Counted from the first letter of the stretch, positions 9,067 to 18,753 are shown. The stretch: DNA of 64,000 bases from Negadavirga shengliensis (GCF_042652345.1 NZ_JBHSJJ010000005.1:248001-312000); one strand, 5' to 3'. Numbers and translations: made by a program. Notes: a model not told the origin generated them from the sequence alone.

Positions 9067-9669
9067 TCACCTGGCCAGCTGTTTTACTTCCTGATGCCTG
9101 AAACATTGCACCAAATGGTCATTGACGATTCCGGTGGCCTGTAAGTGGGAATAAACAATGGTGCTGCCCAGGAATTTAAAACCTCTTTTTTTGAGATCTA
9201 TGGCGATTTTATGGGAAAGTTCTGTGCTGGCGGGAATCTCAGATAAGGTCCTCCATTCGTTTTGAACAGGCCTGCCTCCCACAAAATCCCATAGATAGCC
9301 GGAAAATGAGCCATAATTTTGCTGGATCTCCATAAACCTGCTTGCATTGCGGACGGCGGCTTCCACTTTTTTGCGGTTTCTGATGATATTCGTGTCGGAA
9401 AGGATTTCTTCGATTTTTTCTGGCGTATACTGGGCAACTTTTGTGTAATCAAAATCAGAAAATGCCTGTTGATAACCTTCCCTTTTATTCAGGACAGTGG
9501 CCCAACTGAGTCCCGCCTGGGCACTTTCCAATACCAAAAACTCAAAATGTTTCTTGTCGTTGTATACCGGCACGCCCCATTCCTCATCATGATACTGGAT
9601 GTACTTTTTAAATCCGAGACACCAGGGGCACCTGAATGTTTCTGATTGGTCGGGGGTATATTTGCTCAT
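9067..9669 (-). CDS. tag: DNA-3-methyladenine glycosylase I
   Basis: Removes 3-methyladenine from alkylated DNA to start base-excision repair. 200 residues from the ATG at 9667-9669 (MSKYTPDQSE); an adjacent ATG at 9670-9672 is equally possible. The frame is open further upstream, but that part resembles no Tag sequence. Hallmarks are the N-terminal zinc Cys (FRCPWC), YHDEEWGVP, QAGLSWATVL, the conserved GFKFLGSTIVYS and NDHLVQCF near the C-terminus, where the zinc-binding His/Cys lie. Length is normal for the family. It has its own weak -7-like box and lies downstream of the terminator of the peptidase gene, so it is probably transcribed independently. Confidence 0.95.
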   Translation of the reverse strand: MSKYTPDQSETFRCPWCLGFKKYIQYHDEEWGVPVYNDKKHFEFLVLESAQAGLSWATVLNKREGYQQAFSDFDYTKVAQYTPEKIEEILSDTNIIRNRKKVEAAVRNASRFMEIQQNYGSFSGYLWDFVGGRPVQNEWRTLSEIPASTELSHKIAIDLKKRGFKFLGSTIVYSHLQATGIVNDHLVQCFRHQEVKQLAR

Positions 9670-9711
9670 CATATGTATAGGGTTATTTATTAAAGATAGT
9701 GAATAGCCGTC

Positions 9712-9742
9712 AAAAAAATAAGCCCGGTGTCCTACCGGGCCT
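9712..9742 (-). terminator. Rho-independent terminator of the M14 peptidase gene
   Basis: A perfect 7-base stem, GCCCGGT (9722-9728) with ACCGGGC (9734-9740), is followed on the minus strand by TTATTTTTTT. It sits 28 bases after the stop of the gene ending at 9770. Confidence 0.85.
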
Positions 9743-9769
9743 GTTTTATGAACATCATGGGGCATTGTT

Positions 9770-12298
9770 TTAATTTCCTGCCATAAAAATCGCATTGGCC
9801 ATGATGAGCTTGCCACTTTCCCAGAAACTCCTGAAAAGGGGATTGTCAGCCATATAAATGATCTGGCCACGGCCCACGTTTTCCTGTCCGAATACCATGG
9901 ATTTTTCCATTTGAGGCAATATTTTGTAACCGATAAACCCTGTCCGGTGATGATCCTTGGTGGGGATGATCCCTGCATTTACGCCTTTATCGAGATAGGC
10001 AAACCTTTTAGCATTGTTTTTAAGGGTATAAAATTTTCCGTCTGTGCCGTATCCCAATGGATGGGTGACATCCATCTGCACCTCAAAAACCGCTCCGGCA
10101 GCATAGTTGGAAATATCCAGTCTCTCTCTTTCCAGGTATGGGGCCGTTTTTTCAGCGTTCTTTGTTTTCGAAAACTTCTCTTCAAATTTCTTTTTCTCCG
10201 CATCATCAGCATAGGTTTTTAGCTGCACACCATCTTTGTCCGCAAAAAGCTCCAATGCCGACTCAATGGCTATCAGTTTTCCTCCGGCTTTTATCCAATC
10301 CATCATCTTTGTATGTGTATCCTCATCGATAGCGCCGTACCTACCTGCTGGCAGGATGATAAGGTCATATTCATGGAGTTTAACTGATTCCAGGGAATTG
10401 GCTTCCAGTATACTTACGGGGTAGGCGAGTTCTTTGTCAAGAAAGTGCCAGATTTCCCCAAAATTCAGAGAGGAGGTGCCTTCACCGCCTACCAAGGCAA
10501 TTTTGGGCCGTTTGATGGTTTTTACATTTGGAGATCCAAAGTCTTTGCCGCTGTCCACATATCCCGTGGAGGTTTGTCCAAGTTCTATTTCGAATTGGTT
10601 GGCAATGTGGGTTACTTTTTGATGGAAATCCGCAATATATTGGTTACCTCCCCTGGTAATGATCAGGGAGCCCACAGGATAGGGTGTTGCTCCAATTTCA
10701 AAGGCATACTCTGCGAACCTGACCCTGACGTTTTCCCTTAATAGAGCCGCCAGAAAAGCCACGTGCCTGGTGGCATGCCATGGAGCAATGTAAGCCAGGG
10801 TTTCCGCAGCGGGTTGGTTTGGAATAAATTCGGCTGTCTTGAAACTTCCCGCATCCAGCCGGGACTCCAGCGCAAAAGCAGAGAGGTTGTAAGCATACGG
10901 AAGGGCCCAACTGGTAATGTCGTAAGTGATGCTGTCATTCAGCACGGGTTCCGGTTCGAATAATACCTGAACCAGGACAGACTTGGGCTGGTAAGCATTG
11001 ATGACGATATCGTTTTCAGCCAGCTCAAAACGTTCAGTTTTACCCGTCTGGTAACTCAGGCCGGTAAATGTCCCAGCCTTTCCCCCATGGCCATATCGGA
11101 TGTGGTTTTTTTTCAACAGTTCCAGGAGTGCCTGCATTTTAGCCGGCTTATTGTTTCCGCGGATCACAAAGCTTTTATATTTTCCTGCCGGGTTTTGGCG
11201 GCTTTCGCGGAAATATTTCTCAAATTCTTCCAATACCCTTTCGGCCTGCTGAGAGGTGGTTTCTATGGCAGAAAGGGCAGTAGTGTGGTGGTGGATGATC
11301 CGGTCTTTGAGCGTTACCGTGTCCCCTTCGGCGTTGTGAATGCCGATACCGGCCCTACCGGATCCCCCTTGTTCGATGGTCATCCCAATGGCTCCATTGT
11401 ACATAGGATACGTGTCTCCATAGCTGGGATAAAGCAGATCGAAGCGTTCCTTGGTGAAATAAAACCAATTGTTTTGATCAAAATACCGGGCAGTGTTTCT
11501 TCCGAAGAGTTCCTGGAATTCATGCTGGTAGGCTGTCAGTTGCCTGTGAAGCGGTTCTGCTGCCGGCGCAAAATAGTAGGGCTGGTCCACCGACTGCTCA
11601 TGAAAATCCAGATGGACCTGGGGGAGCCATTCGTTGTAAAAGGCCACACGTTGCTGGGATTCTATCTGCGTTTGCCAGGCCCAGTCCCGGTTCAGGTCAA
11701 AAAGGTAATGGTTAGGTCTTCCGCCGGGCCAGGGTTCACGGTGTTCTATGGATTGAGGATCAGGCTGGAGCACGGCATTCATTTTTTGGTTGTACCAGTT
11801 CACATATCTCTCCTGACCATCGGGGTTTAGGCAGGGGTCTAAAACAACCAAATTATTTTCCAGCCACGCCTTGGTCTGTGGTGCTCCCGTGTCAACGAGG
11901 GAAAATAAGGTCATCATGGTGGCTTCAGAAGAAACGGCCTCATTACCGTGGACATTGTAGCTCATCCAGGTGATGGGGACATTGGTGGTAATAGCCCCTT
12001 CCATCAATCCGGTCCTTTTCAGGTTATCTTCCCTGATGGCTTCAAGTTGGTCGATGTTTTTTTGGGAAGAGACAAAAGCAGCCATCAAAGGGCGCATTTC
12101 GTTGGTTTTTCCATAATAGTGGATGCGTACATTGCTGTTGTTTTCGGCAACATGCTCAAAATAGGCGACAACACGGTGGTGAGGGGTAAATCTTTCACCA
12201 AGTTCATAGCCGAGGAATTCAGCAGGACTTTTGGTTTGACCAAAGGCCATACATATCCCCATCCAACTGCATAAAAGAATGGTGTAGGTTTTTTTCAT
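9770..12298 (-). CDS. Secreted M14-family zinc carboxypeptidase
   Basis: 842 residues with a Sec signal peptide (KKTYTILLCSWMGICMAFG). The zinc-binding HxxE motif is His117-Glu120 in NVHGNEAVS, the loop DPCLNPDGQERYVN follows, and the third zinc His lies in QVHLDFHEQS at about 229-233. It should cleave C-terminal residues from peptides or peptidoglycan-like substrates in the periplasm or outside the cell. The ~400-residue C-terminal half includes a class I glutamine amidotransferase-like segment (IALVGGEGTSS, DLIILPAGRYG), common in Bacteroidota members of this family. The gene is monocistronic: a -7 box lies upstream and a strong terminator downstream. Confidence 0.87.
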   Translation of the reverse strand: MKKTYTILLCSWMGICMAFGQTKSPAEFLGYELGERFTPHHRVVAYFEHVAENNSNVRIHYYGKTNEMRPLMAAFVSSQKNIDQLEAIREDNLKRTGLMEGAITTNVPITWMSYNVHGNEAVSSEATMMTLFSLVDTGAPQTKAWLENNLVVLDPCLNPDGQERYVNWYNQKMNAVLQPDPQSIEHREPWPGGRPNHYLFDLNRDWAWQTQIESQQRVAFYNEWLPQVHLDFHEQSVDQPYYFAPAAEPLHRQLTAYQHEFQELFGRNTARYFDQNNWFYFTKERFDLLYPSYGDTYPMYNGAIGMTIEQGGSGRAGIGIHNAEGDTVTLKDRIIHHHTTALSAIETTSQQAERVLEEFEKYFRESRQNPAGKYKSFVIRGNNKPAKMQALLELLKKNHIRYGHGGKAGTFTGLSYQTGKTERFELAENDIVINAYQPKSVLVQVLFEPEPVLNDSITYDITSWALPYAYNLSAFALESRLDAGSFKTAEFIPNQPAAETLAYIAPWHATRHVAFLAALLRENVRVRFAEYAFEIGATPYPVGSLIITRGGNQYIADFHQKVTHIANQFEIELGQTSTGYVDSGKDFGSPNVKTIKRPKIALVGGEGTSSLNFGEIWHFLDKELAYPVSILEANSLESVKLHEYDLIILPAGRYGAIDEDTHTKMMDWIKAGGKLIAIESALELFADKDGVQLKTYADDAEKKKFEEKFSKTKNAEKTAPYLERERLDISNYAAGAVFEVQMDVTHPLGYGTDGKFYTLKNNAKRFAYLDKGVNAGIIPTKDHHRTGFIGYKILPQMEKSMVFGQENVGRGQIIYMADNPLFRSFWESGKLIMANAIFMAGN

Positions 12299-12339
12299 CT
12301 GAAAGCTTATTATTGAAATAATGGAATAACCATCAGCGG

Positions 12340-12365
12340 CAAAATTACACCATCCCGCATAACAA
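12340..12365 (-). promoter_or_regulatory. Promoter of the M14 peptidase gene
   Basis: Minus-strand TAATTTTG (12340-12347) matches TAnnTTTG, with a TTG at 12363-12365 as a possible -33 element. The 15-base spacer is shorter than usual. It lies 41 bases before the start codon. Confidence 0.4.
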
Positions 12366-12413
12366 GCTTAAGAAAACGCTTGTTTTTTTAGGTAGCAAAA
12401 TAAAAACGGCCCT

Positions 12414-13067
12414 TTACATTCGCTTTACCACTTCCTTTTTGGGTAGATAGATACTCCACATTCCCCTCAAATCGCCGACTTTATATCCTGTGGCCTTGTC
12501 TTCCGGATATATTTGATGGATTGTTCCAAGCGTGGTTTCGTCAATGTCCTTTCCGGGCTCACCGTGGCAGTTGAGACACAAGCTACTGGGAATCTGGATG
12601 GCCCTGGTATAAAGGAGGGTTTCTCCGCCATCTATTTTTTGTATGTTAGGCCTGTTATCAACATTGTTTTCCGCATTGTAAACGTAAGCGTCCCATACTT
12701 CCTGTTCGTCCTCATTGGGGGCGTTATCAGGATTCCTGTTTTTAGATGAAACCCTCTTTATCTTCACCCGATGTTTTTCTGCCGTTTTTTGGGTAATGGG
12801 CAAGGCTTCCTCATGGCAGAATCCGATAGCACCTGCCACGCCTTTTCCAGCTATGGCCCCCTGCAGCGCACCGATCAAAGCCTCCTGGGCCTCCTGACTG
12901 ATTTCATTTCCCCATTTGATCGCATGGTCGATGATCTCCGCTTCACTTAACTTTTTAACCTCACTGGATTTTTTGACCTCGTCCACTACTGATCGATCGA
13001 TTTTTTTTTCGGACTGACAGGAAACCAGGACAAACAAATAGAACCAACAGACAGAAAGATTTTTCAC
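12414..13067 (-). CDS. DUF3365-type c-heme lipoprotein
   Basis: 217 residues. The signal peptide ends in FVLVSCQS (lipobox Cys17), and the start codon is GTG (13065-13067), the first possible start after an in-frame stop. The body matches the DUF3365/Tll0287-like c-type heme family: an N-terminal helical part with GAIGFCHEEAL, then the heme motif CLNCH at 164-168, LGTIHQIYPEDKATGYKVGDLRG and a C-terminal strand. Such proteins are periplasmic sensor-like or electron-carrier heme domains; here it is free-standing. Its partner is unknown. Neighbours are transcribed separately. Confidence 0.8.
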   Translation of the reverse strand: MKNLSVCWFYLFVLVSCQSEKKIDRSVVDEVKKSSEVKKLSEAEIIDHAIKWGNEISQEAQEALIGALQGAIAGKGVAGAIGFCHEEALPITQKTAEKHRVKIKRVSSKNRNPDNAPNEDEQEVWDAYVYNAENNVDNRPNIQKIDGGETLLYTRAIQIPSSLCLNCHGEPGKDIDETTLGTIHQIYPEDKATGYKVGDLRGMWSIYLPKKEVVKRM

Positions 13068-13208
13068 GGCTAAGGAGGGTTAGAAGATGAGCACCAATTT
13101 AATCACTAAACAGGAATTTTGAAACATCATGGACAATGATTATGATGTCCCGGCCGGCAAACCTCATAAAAGACCGGGGATAAAACCCAAATGATCCGTG
13201 GAATTTCT

Positions 13209-13216
13209 TAATTTTG
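13209..13216 (+). promoter_or_regulatory. -7 promoter box for prfA
   Basis: TAATTTTG, a perfect match to TAnnTTTG, lies 19 bases before the prfA ATG. No clear -33 TTG is seen at the expected distance. Confidence 0.5.
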
Positions 13217-13235
13217 CACTCCTAAAATGTAAACT

Positions 13236-14312
13236 ATGCTTGATAAACTGGAAGCGATAAAGGAGCGGTTTGAAGAGGTGAGCCAGCTGATTATCCAGCC
13301 GGATGCCATGTCCGATATGGGTAAGTACACCAAATTATCCAAAGAGTACAAAGACCTTGAGAAAATTGTGCAGGTATATGGTGCCTATAAGCTTGTCATG
13401 GATAATATAAGCAGTACCAAGTCCATTTTGGAAAAGGAAAGGGACCCCGACTTCAGAGAGATGGCTAAGCTGGAGCTGGAAGAGCTAAGGGAAAAACAGG
13501 TGGAACTGGAGGAAGAGCTCAGGAAGATGTTGATTCCAAAAGACCCCAATGATTCCAAAGACTGCATCCTGGAAATCCGAAGCGGCACGGGAGGGGATGA
13601 AGCCGCTATTTTTGCCGGAGACCTTTTTAGGATGTATGAGCGTTTTTGTGAAAAACAGGGCTGGAACCTTACTGTACTTGATCTTACTTTTGGGTCTTCG
13701 GGCGGATATAAAGAGATTATCAGTTCGGTGTCGGGAACGGATGTGTATGGGATGCTGAAATATGAATCAGGTGTACACCGGGTACAAAGGGTGCCGGCCA
13801 CTGAAACCCAAGGGAGGGTGCACACTTCAGCGGCTACGGTGGCTGTACTGCCGGAGATGGAGGAAGTAGATGTTCAGATCGATATGAATGAGGTGCGAAA
13901 GGATACTTATTGCTCGTCAGGACCGGGTGGGCAGTCCGTAAACACCACCTACTCTGCTGTCAGGCTTACCCATGAGCCCACCGGCATAGTAGTGACCTGC
14001 CAGGATCAAAAATCACAGATCAAAAATTTTGAAAAAGCACTAAAAGTCCTCCGGTCCCGGATTTATGAAATAGAATTGGCCAAGCACAATGAGGCCGTGG
14101 GCGCCCAGCGTAAATCCATGGTAGGTAGCGGAGACCGGTCGGACAAGATCCGAACGTATAACTATCCTCAAAGCCGTGTGACTGATCATCGAATCAACAA
14201 AACCGTATACAACTTGCATGAGGTTATGGAGGGAAATATAGGCGAATTTATCAACGCATTGAGGTTTGCGGAGAATGCGGAAAAAATGAAAGAAGGGGGA
14301 ATGGACAGTTGA
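13236..14312 (+). CDS. prfA: Peptide chain release factor 1
   Basis: Reads UAA and UAG stop codons and triggers peptide release on the ribosome. 358 residues, normal for RF1. The tripeptide anticodon PAT is at 187-189 within QRVPATETQGRVH, which marks RF1 rather than RF2 (SPF). The catalytic GGQ is at 231-233 (SSGPGGQSVN). The N-terminal helical domain, RSGTGGDEAAIFAGDL and the C-terminal DHRINKTVYNL are all intact. It is a single gene converging on the T9SS cargo gene to its right. Confidence 0.98.
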   Translation: MLDKLEAIKERFEEVSQLIIQPDAMSDMGKYTKLSKEYKDLEKIVQVYGAYKLVMDNISSTKSILEKERDPDFREMAKLELEELREKQVELEEELRKMLIPKDPNDSKDCILEIRSGTGGDEAAIFAGDLFRMYERFCEKQGWNLTVLDLTFGSSGGYKEIISSVSGTDVYGMLKYESGVHRVQRVPATETQGRVHTSAATVAVLPEMEEVDVQIDMNEVRKDTYCSSGPGGQSVNTTYSAVRLTHEPTGIVVTCQDQKSQIKNFEKALKVLRSRIYEIELAKHNEAVGAQRKSMVGSGDRSDKIRTYNYPQSRVTDHRINKTVYNLHEVMEGNIGEFINALRFAENAEKMKEGGMDS

Positions 14313-14342
14313 TAGCGCTGTGGCAAACCCGTAACGGGAATG

Positions 14343-17147
14343 TTATTGTATGATGATTTTTTTCTTATATTCTGATGTCCTGCTTCTTAATATCACGGTG
14401 AAGAGCCCTTTGGGAAGTTGACGGATCTGGAATATATATTGATCCTTTTCCGGCTTGATTTCGCGGATTTTCTGACCTTGTGTACTGAATACCAGTATTT
14501 CCTGAATGTCCGGGATGCCAAAGGTACTGATATACACATCTCCTGCTGAGGGGTTTGGATAAATATTTATCTGAGCGGGTCTGTTTCTTTCCTCCAATGA
14601 GGTGATCAGGTTTACGTTGACTTCAAGAATCCTGCTTTCTCCCTGATTGCAGGCATTCATGGGGGTCACTTTAAGCTCATGATCTCCCTCTTTTTCCCAG
14701 CTTACGCGTACTTTAGATGTGCCTTGTCCACTGACGATTTTACCGCCGTCGCCCACATGCCATTGGTAATTGATATCCTGCTCCTCCACTACTTCATAAT
14801 CCGCTTCCTGGATACCCACCTTGTTTGGTCCTTCGATTACCGAAGGTTGGGCAGGAGTGGTAATCACCAGAATGGGTTTCTCGCTTACCGGGCCTGTTCC
14901 GCAAGGATTGCGGGAATATACTGAAATCGCTTGGTCCTTCAGGTTGGTCCATTCGATGGTGATTTTATGGGTCCCTTGTCCGCCACGCACCACACCTCCG
15001 GTGGCCTGCCATATGTATTCCGTCCCAGGGATGGAATCCACCCGGTAATCAGCAAAAGAAGAGAGGCACACCACGCCTTCTCCCTGGATGGCTGCAGGCT
15101 GGTCAGGCTGGACAGAAGTGATTACTTCCAGCGCGGTGGTGGATCCATTCCCACAGTTATTCTGGCCCCTAACCATAACCGCATTCCTTCCCGGCCGGTC
15201 CCACCTCACCACAATTCTTGTAGATTCCTGTCCTTCCAAAATCGTACCTCCGTCCACACGCCATTCATAGGTTGTCCCTTCTTCCTCGGTCCCTTGTATA
15301 GAATAAATCTGCTGGCTGAGGCATATGTTACTTTCACCGAATATGACGGGTACTTCCTCCGGTACCTGACAGGTGTATTGGTAAAAGGTGCCGTTTTCCC
15401 CTACCGCGTAGCCTACATTAAGGTCCCCGAAGCTGATTCCGGTAAAATGTTGGAAGGTAGCGGTGGGCAGCCGCTCCCAGGTGTCCCCTCCGTCAAATGT
15501 TTTTAGGATCAGGCCCTTTGTTCCCGCCACAAAACCAACTGATTCATCCAAAAACTCCACATCGTTGAAATCCGCATCCCAGGGGAGTTCCAGTTTTTGC
15601 CATGTTCTACCCTTGTCCTTGGTTTTGAATGCCACGCCGTTGTTGCCCACAATGACCGCTGTTTGATCATCCAGCTTTTGGATGGCATTGAAATCTTCAG
15701 CGGTGGGAATAGCAATCCTCTCCCATTTAACACCGTCCGAAGATCTCAGGATAAGCCCTTCTTCGCCAATGGTCAAGCCCGTTTCTTCATCAAAAAAGAT
15801 GATCCCTTTGAGGTCAATTTCCGTTTCTCCCGAAATTAATGGGGTCCAATTTAATCCCCTGTTTTCGGTCTTGGTAATAAGGCCCCTGCTTCCTACCGCA
15901 TATCCGTGATTGACGTTAAAGAAATACAAGCCGTGAATATTCCTGTTGGTGCCCGGATTCAAGGTGGTCCAGTTTGCCCCGGAATTGGTTGTGCTGATGA
16001 TATTACCGTTGTTTCCCGCGGCATACCCAGTGGCATTGTTGACAAAGAAAAGTGAATTGAATGGCAGCCCGATCGGTCTGGACCTGTCTGTGAAGGAATT
16101 GCCGCCATTTGTGGTAAGAAGGATCAAACCTTGGTTGCCTACCAGGTATCCCCGTAGGTCTGTGGTGAACTGAACGGCAGCATAATCATTGGCTCTGCCG
16201 GAAAGGCGGACCGCCCAGCTGCTGCCACTGTTGGTTGAGGAAATCAGGAATCCGCTGGAAGCCACCGCAAACACATTGTTGGATTGCGGCCGAAAAGCCA
16301 CAGCGTGGATAGGTTCCGTGGTCCTGCTGGCGATGCCTGCAAAGGTTTGACCACCGTTAGCTGTTCTTAATATCGTGCCGTTTTTTCCGGCAATGATGCC
16401 AATCAAGGGATTGTCGGGGTGAAAGACCACCCTGGTCAAGTCTGTGTCTATCCCGCTGTTGATGAATTGCCAGCTTTCTCCGGCGTTTTCTGTCTTGATG
16501 ATGCTCCCCGCGTTACCGACCGCATATCCTGTCGTATCGTTGATGAAATGCAGGTCATTAAGGGGAACGCCAAATCCTGTGGAAGACACTGCCCAATTTT
16601 CTCCGCCGTCGGAGGTTTTTATCAATTCGGAAGCAGAAGTGACCGCATAGCCTGTATGGGCTCCGGTAAAAAAAAGAGAATGAATGTCATGTGAGGTTTG
16701 GGCATCCCGTCTTTCCCAGGAATCCCCCCTGTCATCGGATAAAAACAAGGTGCCGTTCGTTCCCGCAATCAATATTTTGTTTGTGTCAAAAACGGTTATG
16801 GCTTTTAGTTCCTCTCCGGCGGACAACACCGTTTCCTCCCAAGAGCCTCCTCCGTTTCTTGTTAGAAAAACCTCACCCGCTGTTCCCAAGCATATTCCCC
16901 TGTTTTCCGTGAGAAAGACGAACGCGCGGATGTTTTCTCTGGTAGGGGATTCCAGTTCCGTCCAGCTGAGGCCGCTGTCAATGGATTTGAGAATGATATT
17001 TTCTCCGGCAATGTACCCAACTTGGTTGTTGATCCACTGGATATCTGAAAAGGTGTTTCCCCAGCTGCCTACCCGTCTCCAACTTTGCCCTATGACCTGA
17101 TGGTATCCACAAAAAAGGATGAAACATAAAAGTAAAACCCTCTTCAT
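14343..17147 (-). CDS. T9SS-secreted YCF48/BNR-repeat protein with Ig-like domains
   Basis: 934 residues from the ATG at 17145-17147, which has a GGAG ribosome site just upstream and starts a signal peptide (KRVLLLCFILFCGYHQVIGQ). Residues ~20-610 hold about a dozen repeats of the YCF48/BNR propeller type (GYAVG...TENAGESW, GTILRTANGGQTF). Three PKD/Ig-like beta-sandwiches of the type seen in Bacteroidota surface proteins follow (YEWRVDGG, YIWQATGG, YQWHVGDGG). The C-terminal ~75 residues are a T9SS type A sorting domain (INIYPNPSAGDV ... LPKGLFTVIL). It should cross the outer membrane via T9SS; its surface role is unknown, possibly adhesion or protein interaction. Confidence 0.85.
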   Translation of the reverse strand: MKRVLLLCFILFCGYHQVIGQSWRRVGSWGNTFSDIQWINNQVGYIAGENIILKSIDSGLSWTELESPTRENIRAFVFLTENRGICLGTAGEVFLTRNGGGSWEETVLSAGEELKAITVFDTNKILIAGTNGTLFLSDDRGDSWERRDAQTSHDIHSLFFTGAHTGYAVTSASELIKTSDGGENWAVSSTGFGVPLNDLHFINDTTGYAVGNAGSIIKTENAGESWQFINSGIDTDLTRVVFHPDNPLIGIIAGKNGTILRTANGGQTFAGIASRTTEPIHAVAFRPQSNNVFAVASSGFLISSTNSGSSWAVRLSGRANDYAAVQFTTDLRGYLVGNQGLILLTTNGGNSFTDRSRPIGLPFNSLFFVNNATGYAAGNNGNIISTTNSGANWTTLNPGTNRNIHGLYFFNVNHGYAVGSRGLITKTENRGLNWTPLISGETEIDLKGIIFFDEETGLTIGEEGLILRSSDGVKWERIAIPTAEDFNAIQKLDDQTAVIVGNNGVAFKTKDKGRTWQKLELPWDADFNDVEFLDESVGFVAGTKGLILKTFDGGDTWERLPTATFQHFTGISFGDLNVGYAVGENGTFYQYTCQVPEEVPVIFGESNICLSQQIYSIQGTEEEGTTYEWRVDGGTILEGQESTRIVVRWDRPGRNAVMVRGQNNCGNGSTTALEVITSVQPDQPAAIQGEGVVCLSSFADYRVDSIPGTEYIWQATGGVVRGGQGTHKITIEWTNLKDQAISVYSRNPCGTGPVSEKPILVITTPAQPSVIEGPNKVGIQEADYEVVEEQDINYQWHVGDGGKIVSGQGTSKVRVSWEKEGDHELKVTPMNACNQGESRILEVNVNLITSLEERNRPAQINIYPNPSAGDVYISTFGIPDIQEILVFSTQGQKIREIKPEKDQYIFQIRQLPKGLFTVILRSRTSEYKKKIIIQ

Positions 17148-17179
17148 ACAATCTCCTGATATCAAATAATTTATGGATA

Positions 17180-17213
17180 CAAAAATAATGTTTAAATCAG
17201 TATATAATAGCAA
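17180..17213 (-). promoter_or_regulatory. Promoter of the YCF48-repeat gene
   Basis: Minus-strand TATTTTTG (17180-17187) matches TAnnTTTG. A TTG at 17211-17213 could be the -33 element with a 23-base spacer. It lies 32 bases before the start codon, in an AT-rich gap. Confidence 0.4.
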
Positions 17214-17282
17214 AAATTTATTTTATAATTCCGGTTTTTGACAAAATACAATTATGTGTTGATCAAATTGAAAAAAAAGCAT

Positions 17283-17309
17283 AAAAAAAGGGCCTTGAGC
17301 CCCTTTTTT
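17283..17309 (-). terminator. Terminator of gldJ
   Basis: A hairpin of an A-run plus GGG pairing with CCC plus a T-run (AAAAAGGG ... CCCCTTTTT), 22 bases after the gldJ stop. It has T-runs on both sides, so it may work in either direction. Confidence 0.8.
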
Positions 17310-17330
17310 GTTTTATGAATAGGTGTTTGA

Positions 17331-18548
17331 TTATCTGTCTTTACCACCCACAGCGATCATCGCACATCTGAATCCTATATGATTGGTAGAGGAGTCCTGA
17401 TGAAGAAATCTTCTGGTTCCCGGGGACAACCAGTAAGCTACATCTCTCCATGAACCTCCTTTAAAAACCCTGAAATTGTCATCTATCAGCGTCGTGTTAT
17501 ATGTGTTGGCGTCGTCGTAGGTGCCATCCTTTCTCAGGGGGTTCAAATCATCAAAATCCTGGAAGGAGAGAGGTCTGTATACATCTTGTACCCACTCATT
17601 CATGTTTCCGGCCATATTGTACAAGCCGAAATCATTGGGTGGGAAATCATACACATTGGTGGGGATGATTTCACCATCATTGGATATACCTCCGGGAATA
17701 CCCGCATAGTCACCCCTTCCTCTTTTGAAGTTGGCAAGAAAATCACCTTGTCTGGATTTTCTTTTTATATTATAAGGGTTACGGGGCCCTCTTCCATCCC
17801 AAGGGTAGATCCTGCCGTGCTCTTGGTTTTCATCCATGTATTGGGTTCCGATCATGGCTTTGGCTGCAAATTCCCATTCAGCTTCATTAGGAAGCCTGTA
17901 AGCAGGAAAAGTAACCCCTCTTTCTATCAGCTGACCTTGGGACAGGGCAGAATCCAGTTTGTTCTTTTCACGGCTCAGTTCATTCACATACATGGTTCTC
18001 CATTGGCAATAAGCGTTTGCCTGTGTCCAACTCACACCGGCAACTGGGTAGAAATTGAACCCGGGATACCTGAAGTAGTAAGTAGCATAAACATCATTGT
18101 AGGACATGGTGCCATCCCAAACTTTCTCGTTGGGCTCGAGCCTGAGAACAGAATCAGTGCTTACCCGGGATTTCATGTTAAACAGGAACTCCTTGTAATC
18201 GACGTTCGTCACCTCAGTCTCATCCATGTAGAAAGAAGCTATGGTAACCGTTCTTTCGATATTATCCCGGAATCCCATCACATCCTGTTCCTGGGAACCT
18301 AAAACCGCGCGGCCGCCCTGAATGAATTTCAATCTGGGGCCAACCACTTCTTTTGGTAACTTAAAGACCTGAAAATTGGTAGTGTCGTTATCATTAAAAT
18401 TGTATTTCGCACCAGTGGATGCACTGAAGGAGCCTGGGCTACTTGCTGTTCTTCTCCCGCTTTTATTCCCGCAGGATGACAGCAGCAAGGCAGCGATTAC
18501 CAAAGAAGCCAAAAAGCTGATTCCAAAGTTATAATTCCCCAATTTCAT
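17331..18548 (-). CDS. gldJ: Gliding motility/T9SS lipoprotein GldJ (FGE-sulfatase fold)
   Basis: 405 residues with a lipoprotein signal (lipobox LLLSSC, Cys26) and a formylglycine-generating-enzyme (SUMF1-like) domain: FIQGGRAVLGS near residue 75, SFYMDETEVTN, AGVSWTQANAYCQWR, RLPNEAEWEFAA, NMAGNMNEWVQDVYR, and a C-terminal FKGGSWRD plus GFRCAM. In Bacteroidota this pattern marks GldJ and GldK, outer-membrane lipoproteins needed for gliding and type IX secretion. The GGRAVLGS...DVMGFRDNIERTV segment and the absence of adjacent gldLMN favour GldJ over GldK; that choice is the less certain part. It lies next to a T9SS cargo gene but is separated from it by a terminator. Confidence 0.78.
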   Translation of the reverse strand: MKLGNYNFGISFLASLVIAALLLSSCGNKSGRRTASSPGSFSASTGAKYNFNDNDTTNFQVFKLPKEVVGPRLKFIQGGRAVLGSQEQDVMGFRDNIERTVTIASFYMDETEVTNVDYKEFLFNMKSRVSTDSVLRLEPNEKVWDGTMSYNDVYATYYFRYPGFNFYPVAGVSWTQANAYCQWRTMYVNELSREKNKLDSALSQGQLIERGVTFPAYRLPNEAEWEFAAKAMIGTQYMDENQEHGRIYPWDGRGPRNPYNIKRKSRQGDFLANFKRGRGDYAGIPGGISNDGEIIPTNVYDFPPNDFGLYNMAGNMNEWVQDVYRPLSFQDFDDLNPLRKDGTYDDANTYNTTLIDDNFRVFKGGSWRDVAYWLSPGTRRFLHQDSSTNHIGFRCAMIAVGGKDR

Positions 18549-18753
18549 TCGACAAGCATTTATTTTTGTCCTAATAAAACGCTAATATATAATCATTAAT
18601 ATATTATTACAATAATCTTTTTCTACCAAAACCGTTGCCATTTTACTGAATATGACAAAATTCCATGAAAAACTGCAAAATCAATTATTCTACAACAGAA
18701 TTATAGGATATGAAAAATTTACAGAATTTCATTTTTTTATGGGAATTTAAAGG

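Noticed and set aside
12362..12390. Hairpin ACAAGC ... GCTTGT followed by a T-run in the plus direction
   Set aside because: No plus-strand gene precedes it, and on the minus strand there is no T-run. It overlaps the probable -33 of the peptidase promoter.
13087..13122. 11-codon plus-strand ORF (MSTNLITKQEF) with an AGGAGG upstream
   Set aside because: Too short to support and not near the prfA promoter. A strong SD is unusual in Bacteroidota, so it is probably chance.
14320..14342. CCCGTAACGGG palindrome between prfA and the T9SS cargo gene
   Set aside because: A one-base loop makes the stem unstable and no T-run follows.
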